A program made the position numbers and the translations under genes. 64,000 nucleotides of DNA from Oceanobacillus piezotolerans (GTDB lineage Bacteria; Bacillota; Bacilli; Bacillales; Amphibacillaceae). The notes beneath the pieces are model-generated. The model ran no database searches, had not been told where the DNA came from, and saw only the letters and a program-made list of their open reading frames with translations. Below are positions 1 through 8,939 of this stretch, in pieces; positions within the stretch are counted from its first letter, which is position 1, and each line of letters begins with the position of its first letter. Location: contig NZ_RCHR01000011.1 of assembly GCF_003665065.1 (NCBI RefSeq), positions 1-64,000 on the forward strand, in the 5' to 3' direction.

Positions 1-180
1 GACACCAATCAATTCTATGTCTTAGCTTTTAGAAGTGTTACCTTCTATTTAAAAGAAAAAACGAGTTTTCTTTTTGTCCTAACATACTGGTTGTTTTGTT
101 CAGTTTTCAAAGAGCAAATTTGTTTGCTGTTTTTTATCAGCAACTCTATTAATATATCACACCGTAATCTTCTTTGTCAA
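1..180 (-). promoter_or_regulatory. rRNA operon promoter and 16S leader (operon continues off the left edge)
   Basis: On the minus strand a consensus -35 TTGACA (175-180) and -10 TATATT (151-156) are separated by 18 bp, with AT-rich sequence upstream resembling an UP element. About 35-55 bases downstream the minus strand reads GCTCTTTGAAAACTGAACA (97-115), a motif typical of Bacillus rrn leaders just ahead of 16S rRNA. The 16S gene itself would start to the left of the window. The same motif also occurs in 16S-23S spacers, but the strong promoter here favours a leader. Confidence 0.6.
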
Positions 181-424
181 CATCTTTTATTGTTTAACAA
201 GAAGCTTTTTTTGCGGTGGATTTACATCATATAACTTTCGAGAGGAAAAGTCAACAAGTTTTTTATTGTTTAATGAATATGAGTCTCTATTCGTGTAACT
301 ATTATAAATAAGCATGGTGATATATTTATATGAAGATACTAGTAACAAACTGAAAGAGACATAAAAAAATTTTCTGCAGGATGTAACAAGACAGCACCCA
401 AACAATAATACGAAGCATCTATAA

Positions 425-463
425 AAGTAAAAGCGTTTAGTGTCTAACTAAACGCTTTTACTT
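425..463. terminator. Long perfect hairpin, probable terminator of selO
   Basis: A 16-bp perfect inverted repeat (425-440 and 448-463, arm core GTAAAAGCGTTTAG) with a 7-base loop lies about 125 bases downstream of the selO stop codon. The flanks are A/T-rich rather than a clean T-run, so it may act in both directions between selO and the divergent rRNA promoter. No gene is seen in 181-587. Confidence 0.5.
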
Positions 464-587
464 AATTGCAATGTATCAAACAATGGTACGAATAAAGCTG
501 CAACTGTTGTATTATATTTAACTTCAGCTTCCATAACAACAAGTGTCAGCCCCTTTTTGTTATCCTTAACTCTAATGCCGCTGTAGC

Positions 588-2063
588 TCAAGTTCCACAA
601 AAAGTTTGATAAAGACAATCCGACGGCTCTGGTGGTTTAGCGTATTCTTCCTGTTCAGGAGAATAAGCATATGGATTGGAAAGAACTTTTAACAGCCCCT
701 CCATTACACTATAGTCTCCTTTTGCCACCGCTGCCTCCAAAGCTTCTTCTACTCGGTGATTACGCGGTATAACTGCAGGATTACTGTTTCGCATCAACTG
801 ACGGGACTCTTTTTCATTCTCCTGCTGCCTTTCTAGTCTTTCTTTCCACTCTTTATGCCACTGCTTAAACGCTTCTTTTTCCAACAAACCTGTACTATCG
901 AGTTCATTCATAGTTAATCCACGAAAGGTATTCGTATAATCAGCATTATATTCTTCCATTAGCTTTAAGAGGCTTTCCGCTAGAGTCTGATCCTCTTCTT
1001 CCTTATTATATATCCCTAGTTTTTCCCTCATTCCTGTTATCCAATTATCATGATACAAGGTTGAAAAAGTCGATAAAGTATCCTTTGCCATCTCGATAGC
1101 CTGATCCTCGTTTTCATCCAATAACGGCAGCAGTGACTCTGCAAATCTGGTCAAATTCCATACAGCAATTCCCGGCTGGTTCCCATAGGCATAACGCCCT
1201 TTCCGGTCAATCGAGCTAAACACAGTTGCCGGATCGTATTTATCCATAAAGGCACAAGGTCCATAATCGATTGTTTCCCCACTAATAGCCATATTGTCCG
1301 TGTTCATGACACCATGGATAAAACCTACGTGCTGCCATTTAGCTATTAAGGTAGCCTGCCGTTTGATCACTTCCCCAAGTAAAGATAGATAAGGGTTCTC
1401 ATCCTTTTCTACTTCTGGGAAATGACGTTTTATCGTATAGTCAGCAAGGATGCGCAATTCTTGCTCCGTCCCCCAATTTGCCATATATTGAAAAGTTCCT
1501 ACACGAATATGGCTTGCAGCTACACGAGTGAGAACTGCACCAGGCAGTGGCTTCTCCCGCATAACCGCCTCTCCCGTTGTAACAACCGCTAAACTGAGAG
1601 TAGTCGGAATACCGAGTCCATACATTGCTTCACTGATAATGTACTCCCGCAACATCGGTCCAAGCGTCGCCCGACCATCTCCACCTCTAGAGTATGGTGT
1701 TTGCCCTGAACCTTTCAGCTGTATATCATACCGTTCACCTGAAGGCGTCATATGTTCGCCAAGCAATACTGCTCGGCCATCGCCTAACATCGTAAAATGT
1801 CCGAATTGATGCCCCGCATATGCCTGTGCAAGTGGTTCTGACCCTTGAGGAATTTCGTTTCCTCCAAAAGCCAACACCCCTTCATCACTTTCCAGCTTCT
1901 TCATATCTAAACCAAGGGAATTTGCCAAGGTTTTGTTAAACGCTACTAACATGGGCGAACGTACAGGTTCCGGCTCGACATAGGAAAAGAATTTCTTAGG
2001 CAAACGAGCATAACTATTGTCAAAGTTCCATCCTATCTGATTGAATTCTTTTGTATTATCCAT
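588..2063 (-). CDS. selO: Protein adenylyltransferase SelO (YdiU/UPF0061 family)
   Basis: This is a full-length SelO pseudokinase, about 491 residues, the usual size for bacterial members. The family transfers AMP from ATP to Ser/Thr/Tyr of target proteins and is linked to redox stress. Visible hallmarks are [42 protein letters not shown] near residue 120, [20 protein letters not shown] containing the metal-binding N and D, and the YGNQP segment. The C-terminus ends in FCGT, with Cys where animal homologues carry selenocysteine. Two adjacent ATGs are possible; the second (2063) is better spaced from the AAGGAAG ribosome binding site. The gene stands alone and ends toward a large hairpin. Confidence 0.9.
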   Translation of the reverse strand: MDNTKEFNQIGWNFDNSYARLPKKFFSYVEPEPVRSPMLVAFNKTLANSLGLDMKKLESDEGVLAFGGNEIPQGSEPLAQAYAGHQFGHFTMLGDGRAVLLGEHMTPSGERYDIQLKGSGQTPYSRGGDGRATLGPMLREYIISEAMYGLGIPTTLSLAVVTTGEAVMREKPLPGAVLTRVAASHIRVGTFQYMANWGTEQELRILADYTIKRHFPEVEKDENPYLSLLGEVIKRQATLIAKWQHVGFIHGVMNTDNMAISGETIDYGPCAFMDKYDPATVFSSIDRKGRYAYGNQPGIAVWNLTRFAESLLPLLDENEDQAIEMAKDTLSTFSTLYHDNWITGMREKLGIYNKEEEDQTLAESLLKLMEEYNADYTNTFRGLTMNELDSTGLLEKEAFKQWHKEWKERLERQQENEKESRQLMRNSNPAVIPRNHRVEEALEAAVAKGDYSVMEGLLKVLSNPYAYSPEQEEYAKPPEPSDCLYQTFCGT

Positions 2064-2539
2064 CATATCTTCCTTTTCGATTATTGAATTCTTTTTCTTC
2101 TTCCTTTAACATCATAGGGTTCGGTTTATTTTCTGCTCTTTCCATCTTATTATGCTCTTCGTAATGTCCATAATGGTGTGAAATCAACTGTTCTTTAATC
2201 GTTATTATTTAGCTTTATTACTTCCATCCCAAAGTCCAGGCTTTATCGCCTTACCTTGATTATCTACCATTACACAAACTTTTGAAACCGTTGAGTTCTA
2301 AATTAAAGTGGTTTCAAAATATCCATATCGTATGAAGATTTCTGCAATGAATTACTTTTACACTTTTAATCAACCTTGCATTTATTAAATCAAGGAAGTA
2401 TTACTATCTTACTATCTTCTCGAAGGTAGATGGACGGTAACTTTATGTTAAAATAAGAATAAATATTCAGAGAATTATGTTTCCTAACGAACGAGGAAAG
2501 ATTGTTTAGTTGTTCTAATAATGAAGGGGGGATTTTAAG
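2064..2539. other. Intergenic region with coding relics
   Basis: No intact gene is seen. On the minus strand 2205-2297 reads as a C-terminal peptide (see the separate relic). A second short open stretch, about 2059-2200, encodes a charged His/Glu/Lys-rich peptide ending inside the selO start region, but it has no convincing start codon or ribosome binding site. The right half is AT-rich and leads to the ribosome binding site of the kinase at 2540. Confidence 0.3.
2205..2297 (-). pseudogene. C-terminal relic, possibly of an acyl-CoA thioesterase
   Basis: The minus strand encodes a 30-residue tail that includes VCVMVDNQGKAIKP, followed by two stop codons, with an in-frame TAG immediately upstream and no start. 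The VMVDNQGKAIKP pattern resembles the end of YbgC/4HBT-type hotdog thioesterases. The identification rests on a short match and is tentative. Confidence 0.3.
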
Positions 2540-3331
2540 ATGTCATACTATGAAAACGAAGAAATGCTAACAGGAGGGAATATCTCAGACGTATATCGTT
2601 CAGGAGATACCGTTCGTAGAGTATTAAAGCCAGAAAGCACTAGAATTCACAAACTATTAAAGCATTTGGAAAACAAAGGATTTAGCTATGCACCAAAGTT
2701 TTTAGGTATCGATGAAAGAGGCAGGGAGATATTATCATTTATAGAAGGAGAAGCTGGCAACTATCCTTTAAAGAAATACATGTGGTCTAATGATGTTTTA
2801 AAAGAAATAGCAAAAATGCTTCGGCTCTATCATAATTCGGTGAGTGACTTTTTAATGGAAGAGAGTTGGCAACCAATCGATAACACCCCTCAGCCATTTG
2901 AGGTGATATGTCACAATGATTTTGCAATCTATAATATTATTTTTAATCACGAAAAACCAGTAGGTATTATTGATTTTGATGTTGCCGGTCCTGGTCCAAG
3001 ACTTTGGGATATAGCCTATACTCTTTACACATGTATCCCATTAAGTAGATTTTACTATTCTGAAACAGGGGAGGCAGTTCATTATAATTCCTTACAGCAT
3101 GCCAAACGTATAAAACAAAGAATCGCATTGTTTTTTGAATCCTACGGAGAGGAAATAGAAGAAGGTTATTTGAAAATGGTATTGCTACGATTAGAGGGGT
3201 TATGTAAAACAATTAAAAGAAAAGCTAGAGAAGGCGATATTTCTTTTCAAAAAATGATAGATGAAGGGCATCTTGAACATTATCTTAGCGATATTAAATT
3301 CATTCGTGAAAATGGAAAAGATTGGATTTAA
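2540..3331 (+). CDS. Aminoglycoside phosphotransferase (APH)-fold kinase
   Basis: This 263-residue protein has the kinase core of the APH/choline kinase family: the Brenner-type motif VICHNDFAIYNIIF (catalytic Asp and metal-binding Asn) and the second metal site IIDFDVAGPGPRLWDIAY about 20 residues later. The family phosphorylates small hydroxylated substrates such as aminoglycosides, choline or MTR. The N-terminus (ENEEMLTGGNISDVYRSGDTVRR) resembles the ATP-binding beta-strands. A strong AAGGGGGGA ribosome binding site precedes the ATG. The gene is monocistronic and nothing nearby indicates the substrate, so a drug-resistance role should not be assumed. Confidence 0.8.
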   Translation: MSYYENEEMLTGGNISDVYRSGDTVRRVLKPESTRIHKLLKHLENKGFSYAPKFLGIDERGREILSFIEGEAGNYPLKKYMWSNDVLKEIAKMLRLYHNSVSDFLMEESWQPIDNTPQPFEVICHNDFAIYNIIFNHEKPVGIIDFDVAGPGPRLWDIAYTLYTCIPLSRFYYSETGEAVHYNSLQHAKRIKQRIALFFESYGEEIEEGYLKMVLLRLEGLCKTIKRKAREGDISFQKMIDEGHLEHYLSDIKFIRENGKDWI

Positions 3332-3714
3332 AAGGTGATTTTATTATGTCTTACACACAGGAATGCACTTAACCCCATCGCCAAAAAGGCTACATTATAA
3401 TTCTCACCGAAAGCTGTAATTAAATGTTTTTTCTTTAACCATACTCGTAAAAAAAATAACATGCACCTTCTTAGGGAAAACTCCTAAAGCATAGAAAATA
3501 CATCCTACTTTAATTCCAATAGAGATATAAACACAGAAATAAATACAAACAAAAACAGACACCTTAGCTCCACTTTAGAGCCAGGTGCCAGTATGCATTA
3601 TGGAATTTACTTCCTAAGATATTATTTTAAAAGCTTTAATACCTAAAATTTCTATGAGCGAGTAGTAAAACATCTATTGCCTTTCTTAAACACGTTACTA
3701 AAGCTCTTCCAACC
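3332..3714. other. Intergenic region with an imperfect hairpin
   Basis: No gene is seen. An imperfect inverted repeat lies around 3562-3593 (arms CACCT..GCTC and GAGC..AGGTG). It is of the kind often found as dispersed intergenic hairpins and has no T-run, so it is not a clear terminator. Confidence 0.3.
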
Positions 3715-4683
3715 TCATGCCCACCACATATCCACAGGCTTCTCTCTAATTAATACATCCTTTAAATTCCGAACAGCCGCATGAAATCCTTCGTCTACAG
3801 ACATCAGCGGATCCTCATGTTCGATGCTAACCACATAATCGTATCCATATGTCCGGAGTGCACTTATAATATTGGACCATTCCTGTGTGCTATGTCCATA
3901 ACCGACAGAGCGAAATGTCCAAGCACGTGATTGCACATTGGAATACGATTGCATATCAGTCAGTCCATACATATTCACATTATCCCAATCAATATAAGTG
4001 TCCTTTGCATGGAAATGATGAATCGCATTCTCCTTACCAAGGATCTTGATTGCTGCCACTGGATCAATTCCCTGCCACCATAAATGACTCGGATCTAGGT
4101 TTGCGCCAATGGCATCGTTTGTAGCTTCTCTTAATTTAAGCATTGTGTATGGCGTATGTACAAGAAAACCAGCGTGAAGCTCCAATCCAACTTTCACACC
4201 ATGATCTTTTGCAAACTGCCCCTGTTCCTTCCAATAGGGTATCAACTTTTTCTCCCATTGCCATTCCAGAATATCAGAATAAGCTGTCGGCCAAGGTGTT
4301 ACCGGCCAGTTCGGATATTTAGACTCCTCATTGGATCCTGGCGTTCCTGAAAATGTGTTAACAACTGGAACTTCCATCAATTCTGCCAATCGGACGGTTT
4401 TAATAAAAATGTCATGTGAATCCTGTGCATGCTTTTTGTCTGGTGATACGGGGTTATCATGGCAACTAAATGCACTGATTGTTAAACCACGTGAATGGAT
4501 CTTATCCAGGTATTCCTTACGCTTATCTTCATTATTTAAAAGTTCATCTACGTCACAATGGGCATTCCCTGGGTTTCCACCAGTACCAATTTCCACTGCA
4601 TCCAGTCCGGCACTCCTTACATAATCAAGCATCTCTTCAAATGGTTTATCCTGAAATAGTACGGCAAATACGCCAAGCTTCAT
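3715..4683 (-). CDS. Sugar phosphate isomerase/epimerase (xylose-isomerase-like TIM barrel)
   Basis: This 322-residue AP-endonuclease-2/xylose-isomerase-like TIM barrel belongs to the family of IolE/IolI-type isomerases and 3-keto-sugar epimerases. The four acidic/His metal ligands fall in the expected strands: GLELHAGF, GANLDPSHLWW, HHFHAKDTY and VVSIEHEDP. The protein is cytoplasmic with no signal peptide. It is the last gene of the minus-strand carbohydrate locus, 37 bases after a Gfo/Idh/MocA dehydrogenase, and has a good AAAGGCGG ribosome binding site. Pairing with three dehydrogenases suggests it isomerises an oxidised (keto) sugar, inositol or glycoside intermediate. The substrate cannot be read from sequence. 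Confidence 0.8.
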   Translation of the reverse strand: MKLGVFAVLFQDKPFEEMLDYVRSAGLDAVEIGTGGNPGNAHCDVDELLNNEDKRKEYLDKIHSRGLTISAFSCHDNPVSPDKKHAQDSHDIFIKTVRLAELMEVPVVNTFSGTPGSNEESKYPNWPVTPWPTAYSDILEWQWEKKLIPYWKEQGQFAKDHGVKVGLELHAGFLVHTPYTMLKLREATNDAIGANLDPSHLWWQGIDPVAAIKILGKENAIHHFHAKDTYIDWDNVNMYGLTDMQSYSNVQSRAWTFRSVGYGHSTQEWSNIISALRTYGYDYVVSIEHEDPLMSVDEGFHAAVRNLKDVLIREKPVDMWWA

Positions 4684-4720
4684 ATTCCATCCGCCTTTCT
4701 GATATTATTTTTCTAGAAAA

Positions 4721-5779
4721 CTACCTTGCCTTATTTGCTTCTATCAATTTAACACTCGAACGTGTCTCACTGCTTCTATAAATGGCTTCCATTATTTTAG
4801 AAACCTTCAGTGCTTCTTCTGGCTTCACAACTAACTCCGCCTCACCCAAACAGCTGTCAACAAAGTTCTCAGCTTGGATGAATCCTGCTTCCGCCTCATC
4901 ATGCTTGGCTTCTGTAGTGCTTTCCATCATCTTACCAAGCTTTGGTTGATATAATTCAAATGGATACATATTTAATCCACCCTCTGAACCAGATATGCTT
5001 AGATGAATTTTATCCTCCTTTATATTCGCTGCCCATGAGCATTCAAATTGAAGGGAAACATGATTATCAAACGTAATGTATGCTGAAACATGGTCATCTA
5101 CCTCGAATGCAGCATAATCAAAGATTCCCCAATCGTTAATTTGGTTCGGAGATTTGCTCAGTCGGTTGTAAGTTGACCCCATCAGTTCAATGGGTTCTGC
5201 TTCACCAAGCAGCCAAATCGCTAAATCAAGCATATGGCAGCCAAAGTCAATTAAGCTGCCTCCGCCTTGAAGTTCTTTGTTTGTAAACACTCCCCAGCCG
5301 GGAACCTTTCTTCTCCTTAGTGCTTGAACCCTGATTACAAGAGGGTCGCCTATTTCGTTATTCATTACTGCTCTTTTCGCTAGTTGGCTAACCTCGGTGT
5401 AACGGTAGTGATAGCCAATCAAAAGAAGTTTCCCTGCTTCTCTGGAAGCTTTAACCATCCTTTCACATTCCGCTGTCGTGATCGCCATTGGCTTCTCACA
5501 TAGCACATGTACTCCCGCTTTCAGTGCCGCTACAGAAATTTCAGCGTGGAATTTATTTGGTGTACAAATTGCTACAGCATCCACTTCTTTAAATAAATCT
5601 TGGTAATTCTCGAATACATAAGGAATGCCAAATTTCTCAGCAACTTCAGAGGCAAGCTGCTGGTTCATATCATGTACAGCTGTCAGTTCTACCTTATGCT
5701 GTATTTGCAGGAAGGCAGGGATATGCCTGCTTTGGGCAATCCCACCGGTACCGATGATTCCCATTCGTAATTTTCTCAT
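4721..5779 (-). CDS. Gfo/Idh/MocA family oxidoreductase (copy 1)
   Basis: This 352-residue NAD(P)-dependent dehydrogenase begins with a Rossmann motif (GIIGTGGIAQSRHIPAF) and carries the family signature CEKPMAIT near residue 95 and the active-site segment DFGCHMLDLAIW (catalytic Asp/His). Such enzymes oxidise or reduce ring hydroxyls of sugars, inositols or glycosides. The ATG is four bases beyond the stop of copy 2, with AAGGGGTGA as ribosome binding site, so the two are translationally linked. It resembles copy 3 more closely (shared RRRxVPxWGVF segment and Q-GGGxLIDxGxHxLDL) than copy 2. Confidence 0.88.
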   Translation of the reverse strand: MRKLRMGIIGTGGIAQSRHIPAFLQIQHKVELTAVHDMNQQLASEVAEKFGIPYVFENYQDLFKEVDAVAICTPNKFHAEISVAALKAGVHVLCEKPMAITTAECERMVKASREAGKLLLIGYHYRYTEVSQLAKRAVMNNEIGDPLVIRVQALRRRKVPGWGVFTNKELQGGGSLIDFGCHMLDLAIWLLGEAEPIELMGSTYNRLSKSPNQINDWGIFDYAAFEVDDHVSAYITFDNHVSLQFECSWAANIKEDKIHLSISGSEGGLNMYPFELYQPKLGKMMESTTEAKHDEAEAGFIQAENFVDSCLGEAELVVKPEEALKVSKIMEAIYRSSETRSSVKLIEANKAR

Positions 5780-5783
5780 CGTA

Positions 5784-6815
5784 TCACCCCTTCACTGTGC
5801 TGCGTTTTCTTGTTTCACTGGACTCCAATGCATCTAAAATGACCTCTAAGGACTTCATACCTTCTTCGCCACTGATCAATGGCTCCTTATCTTCCAGTAT
5901 GCTCTCCACAAAGTGATCAATGACATGGGTTGTCGTCTGTCCACCGGATTCATTTGTCTGGATTCCGCCAAGCTCATAATTCACCACTTCGCCGGTTGTA
6001 TACTGAACAATCAGGGAATATTTTGGATCATCTTCTAGGCGAAGTATCGCTTTTTCTCCGTAAATGATGGTCGAATTATCCTCCTTCGCGTTGTAAGCCC
6101 AGCTTGCAGCAAGGGTTCCGATAATGCCGCTCTCTGTTTTTAGAACACAAACTGCGTTATCATCTACATCGGTATCTCCCTTTGCACTTGTTTCAACAAA
6201 TGCCACTACATCGGAAAATTCCTCTCCAAGCAGATACCGCATCAAGTCCGCCTTATGTACACCAAGATCTCCCATAGCCCCAATAAATGCTTTTTCCTTT
6301 TCGAAAAACCAGCTGTCTCTTCCATCCGCACTCCAGGCCTCAGGTCCACCATGACCAAAGGTAGTACGGAAGCTGTAGATCTTTCCGACCTCCCCGCTTT
6401 GTATGAATTGCTTTGCCTTTTGATGGGATGGAACAAAACGCTGATTATGTCCAATCATCAGTTTTTTGCCGTTTTCATTTGCTGCTAGGATCATATTCTC
6501 TGCCTCTTCCCGTGATGTCGCCATTGGCTTTTCACATAGTACATGCATGCCGGCATTTAGCGCGAGAATGGAAACAGGTGCATGCAAATAGTTCGGCAGA
6601 CAAATACTCACCGCATCTAAATCTTCAGTCCTCAGCAGCTTTTCATAGTCTGTATAAGCTTTAGCACCGTAAGTTTTCGCCATTTCTTCCGCACGATCTT
6701 CTACGATATCGCAGACCGCTATTATTTCAACATTAGGGTTTGCCGCATATTCTACAAAATGTCTATGTTTTGCAATGCTTCCACAACCAATTACTCCAAC
6801 TTTTAATCTTGTCAT
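5784..6815 (-). CDS. Gfo/Idh/MocA family oxidoreductase (copy 2)
   Basis: This 343-residue dehydrogenase has the Rossmann start GVIGCGSIAKHRHFVEY, the CEKPMATS motif, and an active-site segment AMGDLGVHKADLMRYLLG in which the Asp and His are kept. It lacks the RRRxVPxWG segment shared by copies 1 and 3, so it probably acts on a different carbon or substrate. The ribosome binding site is GGGGGAAAG. It follows a 181-base non-coding gap after copy 3 and precedes copy 1 by four bases. Confidence 0.88.
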   Translation of the reverse strand: MTRLKVGVIGCGSIAKHRHFVEYAANPNVEIIAVCDIVEDRAEEMAKTYGAKAYTDYEKLLRTEDLDAVSICLPNYLHAPVSILALNAGMHVLCEKPMATSREEAENMILAANENGKKLMIGHNQRFVPSHQKAKQFIQSGEVGKIYSFRTTFGHGGPEAWSADGRDSWFFEKEKAFIGAMGDLGVHKADLMRYLLGEEFSDVVAFVETSAKGDTDVDDNAVCVLKTESGIIGTLAASWAYNAKEDNSTIIYGEKAILRLEDDPKYSLIVQYTTGEVVNYELGGIQTNESGGQTTTHVIDHFVESILEDKEPLISGEEGMKSLEVILDALESSETRKRSTVKG

Positions 6816-6996
6816 TTCTTTCCCCCACCCCTATTTCTATAATTTCTCAAGCGGCTGTCTGTTGCCATCTACATGATTCTGTGTATTGGTATTGACAGCC
6901 CATTTGACACCATTTGAATCACCAGTTTTTAGGTTGCATAACCATAAGTATTATTTGATTGCCTGCTTCTGAGTAATTCTATAAATCTAGCTTGTT
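6816..6996. other. Gap inside the dehydrogenase gene series
   Basis: This is the only sizeable gap inside an otherwise tightly packed minus-strand series. No open reading frame, clear terminator or strong promoter is visible. It could hold a processing site or mark a former gene. Confidence 0.25.
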
Positions 6997-8079
6997 TCAA
7001 TCAAAATATACCGCTTGGCCAATTCGGTCAGATTCATAGATTGCCTCCAAAATTTGAGTGACAACCAATGCTTCCTCTGGTTTTACAACCGGTTCTGTAT
7101 CATTCAAGATACTTTCAATCCACAAACGCATCTCAACATCCGCTTCACTTTCGGTTTCTCCTTCAAAAAAAGCTACTCCTCCCGGTTCCAGTTCGACATT
7201 TTTTGTATACAATCTACCGAAGTCCTCGCCATGTATTCGTAGACCATCCTTCATATCAGCACCACCTTTGGTTCCGCTTAAGGAGCATTTTGCCTCATCG
7301 ACATCCAATGAATTCAGTGCCCAGCTTGACTCCAGGACAATCGTCGCGCCATTTTGCATTTTTATAAAACCAAAGGCAGAGTCCTCCACCTTAAATTCTT
7401 CAGGATCCCACGAGCCAAAAGCATTTGCAGCATCTTTTTGTTTTCCAAGTTTACGGAACACGGAGCCCATCACCGATTTCGGCTTATAATTATCCATCAT
7501 CCATAACGTCAGATCGAGAGCATGGGTCCCGATATCAATAAGCGGACCACCTCCCTGCTTTTCTTCATCCATAAATACGCCCCATGTAGGCACAGCCCTT
7601 CTTCGGATTGCGTGTGCTTTTGCATAATAAATTTCCCCCAGGTCACCTCGGGATACCGCTTTATGCAAGTACTGACTGTCCGGACGGAAACGATTGTTAT
7701 AGCCAATCGTCAGCTTCTTCCCGCTTTCCTTAGCAGCTGCAATCATTTGTTTTGCTTCCTCTGACGTCTTTGCCATTGGCTTTTCGCACATCACATGCTT
7801 TCCAGCTTCTAGTGCAGCTATCGATATCTCTGCATGGAACACATTCGGAGTACAAACGTGGACGACATCAACGGCTTTATCCTTCAATAATTCCCTGTAG
7901 TCTGCGTAAATTTTCGCATCCACTGTCCCAAAATCTTTCGCAACAACCTCAGCTCTATTTAAGTTTCGATTACAAAAAGCCACCACTTCCACCTGATCGA
8001 TTTTCCGGAGACTTTTAAGATGTTTTTCCACCGCAATGGCTCCGCAGCCGATAATTCCAATTTTTAATGTATTCTTCAT
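6997..8079 (-). CDS. Gfo/Idh/MocA family oxidoreductase (copy 3)
   Basis: This 360-residue NAD(P)-dependent dehydrogenase has GIIGCGAIAVEKHLKSL at the N-terminus, CEKPMAKT near residue 98, and the catalytic segment LIDIGTHALDLTLW. It shares the RRRAVPTWGVFMDEEKQGGG region with copy 1, indicating a duplication or two successive steps on related substrates. It starts 26 bases after the MalG-type permease with a GAGGTTGAT ribosome binding site, so it should be co-transcribed with the importer. The likely role is catabolism of the imported sugar or polyol; the substrate is unknown. Confidence 0.88.
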   Translation of the reverse strand: MKNTLKIGIIGCGAIAVEKHLKSLRKIDQVEVVAFCNRNLNRAEVVAKDFGTVDAKIYADYRELLKDKAVDVVHVCTPNVFHAEISIAALEAGKHVMCEKPMAKTSEEAKQMIAAAKESGKKLTIGYNNRFRPDSQYLHKAVSRGDLGEIYYAKAHAIRRRAVPTWGVFMDEEKQGGGPLIDIGTHALDLTLWMMDNYKPKSVMGSVFRKLGKQKDAANAFGSWDPEEFKVEDSAFGFIKMQNGATIVLESSWALNSLDVDEAKCSLSGTKGGADMKDGLRIHGEDFGRLYTKNVELEPGGVAFFEGETESEADVEMRLWIESILNDTEPVVKPEEALVVTQILEAIYESDRIGQAVYFD

Positions 8080-8105
8080 ATCAAATCAACCTCATTTTCC
8101 ATGAA

Positions 8106-8927
8106 CTATTCTTTAACAGATCCAGATGTCAGACCAGAAACAATTCGTTTTTGGAAAAATAATACTAATATAACGATAGGTATCGTCACAATGACCGTTG
8201 CAGCTGAAATATCTCCCCATGGAATCGAATATTGACTCTGGTACATGGAAATCCCAACTGGAACAGTTCTCCATAAATCATCACTGTTGATTGTCAATGC
8301 AAATAAATACTCGTTCCACGCTGCGATAAATACAAGGATTCCCGTCGTAAAAATACCAGGTGCTGCCAAAGGCAGGATAATTTTTCGGAATGTCTGAAAT
8401 GGACTTGCTCCATCCAGCTTGGCAGATTCCTCCAGCTCAAACGGAATCTTTTTGAAAAAGGTTGCCAGAATCCAGATTGCCAATGGAAGACTGATTGTAA
8501 TATAAGGAATAACCAGTCCCATATAGCTATTTCGTAAACCAAGCCCTGTTACCAGGCTAAACATTGGTGAGATAATTGCAATTTGCGGGAACATCGATGC
8601 TGCAAGCACCAGTCCAAGGATCAAGCCTTTTCCTTTAATCGGTAACCTCGTAACTGCATATGCTGTAAACGATGCAAATACTAGTGCTAATATGGTTGTT
8701 AAACTAGAAACCACAAAGCTGTTGATCATATACCGTACCAATGGCCGATTCGTTAGAGCAGCTTCATAGGAGGCCAATGTAGGGTTACTTGTGAACCAAC
8801 TGAAAGACGAAAATATCTCTCTTGGTGGTTTGATCGATGTTAAAAATACCCAGATAAATGGAAACATCACAAGAAAAACAAATATTATAAGAAACAGATA
8901 AAATTCGATTCCACCGCGTTTATTCAT
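8106..8927 (-). CDS. Carbohydrate ABC transporter permease (MalG-like)
   Basis: This 273-residue inner-membrane permease of the CUT1 family has about six transmembrane segments and the EAA loop ELEESAKLDGASPFQTFRKI, which docks the ATPase. The end has the family-typical short tail SGLTSGSVKE. It forms the translocation channel with the MalF-like subunit, whose stop lies 12 bases upstream, and is preceded by a GAGGAGGGG ribosome binding site. No ATPase gene is present in the locus. As known for B. subtilis MsmX, a shared CUT1 ATPase encoded elsewhere probably energises it. Confidence 0.92.
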   Translation of the reverse strand: MNKRGGIEFYLFLIIFVFLVMFPFIWVFLTSIKPPREIFSSFSWFTSNPTLASYEAALTNRPLVRYMINSFVVSSLTTILALVFASFTAYAVTRLPIKGKGLILGLVLAASMFPQIAIISPMFSLVTGLGLRNSYMGLVIPYITISLPLAIWILATFFKKIPFELEESAKLDGASPFQTFRKIILPLAAPGIFTTGILVFIAAWNEYLFALTINSDDLWRTVPVGISMYQSQYSIPWGDISAATVIVTIPIVILVLFFQKRIVSGLTSGSVKE

Positions 8928-8939
8928 CTATACCCCTCC

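Noticed and set aside
187..405. 72-codon open frame upstream of the rRNA promoter
   Set aside because: Low-complexity, no ribosome binding site, overlaps the probable UP element of the rRNA promoter.
2540..3331. Reading the APH-fold kinase as an antibiotic-resistance gene
   Set aside because: The fold is shared by many metabolic kinases and nothing in the sequence or neighbourhood indicates a drug substrate.
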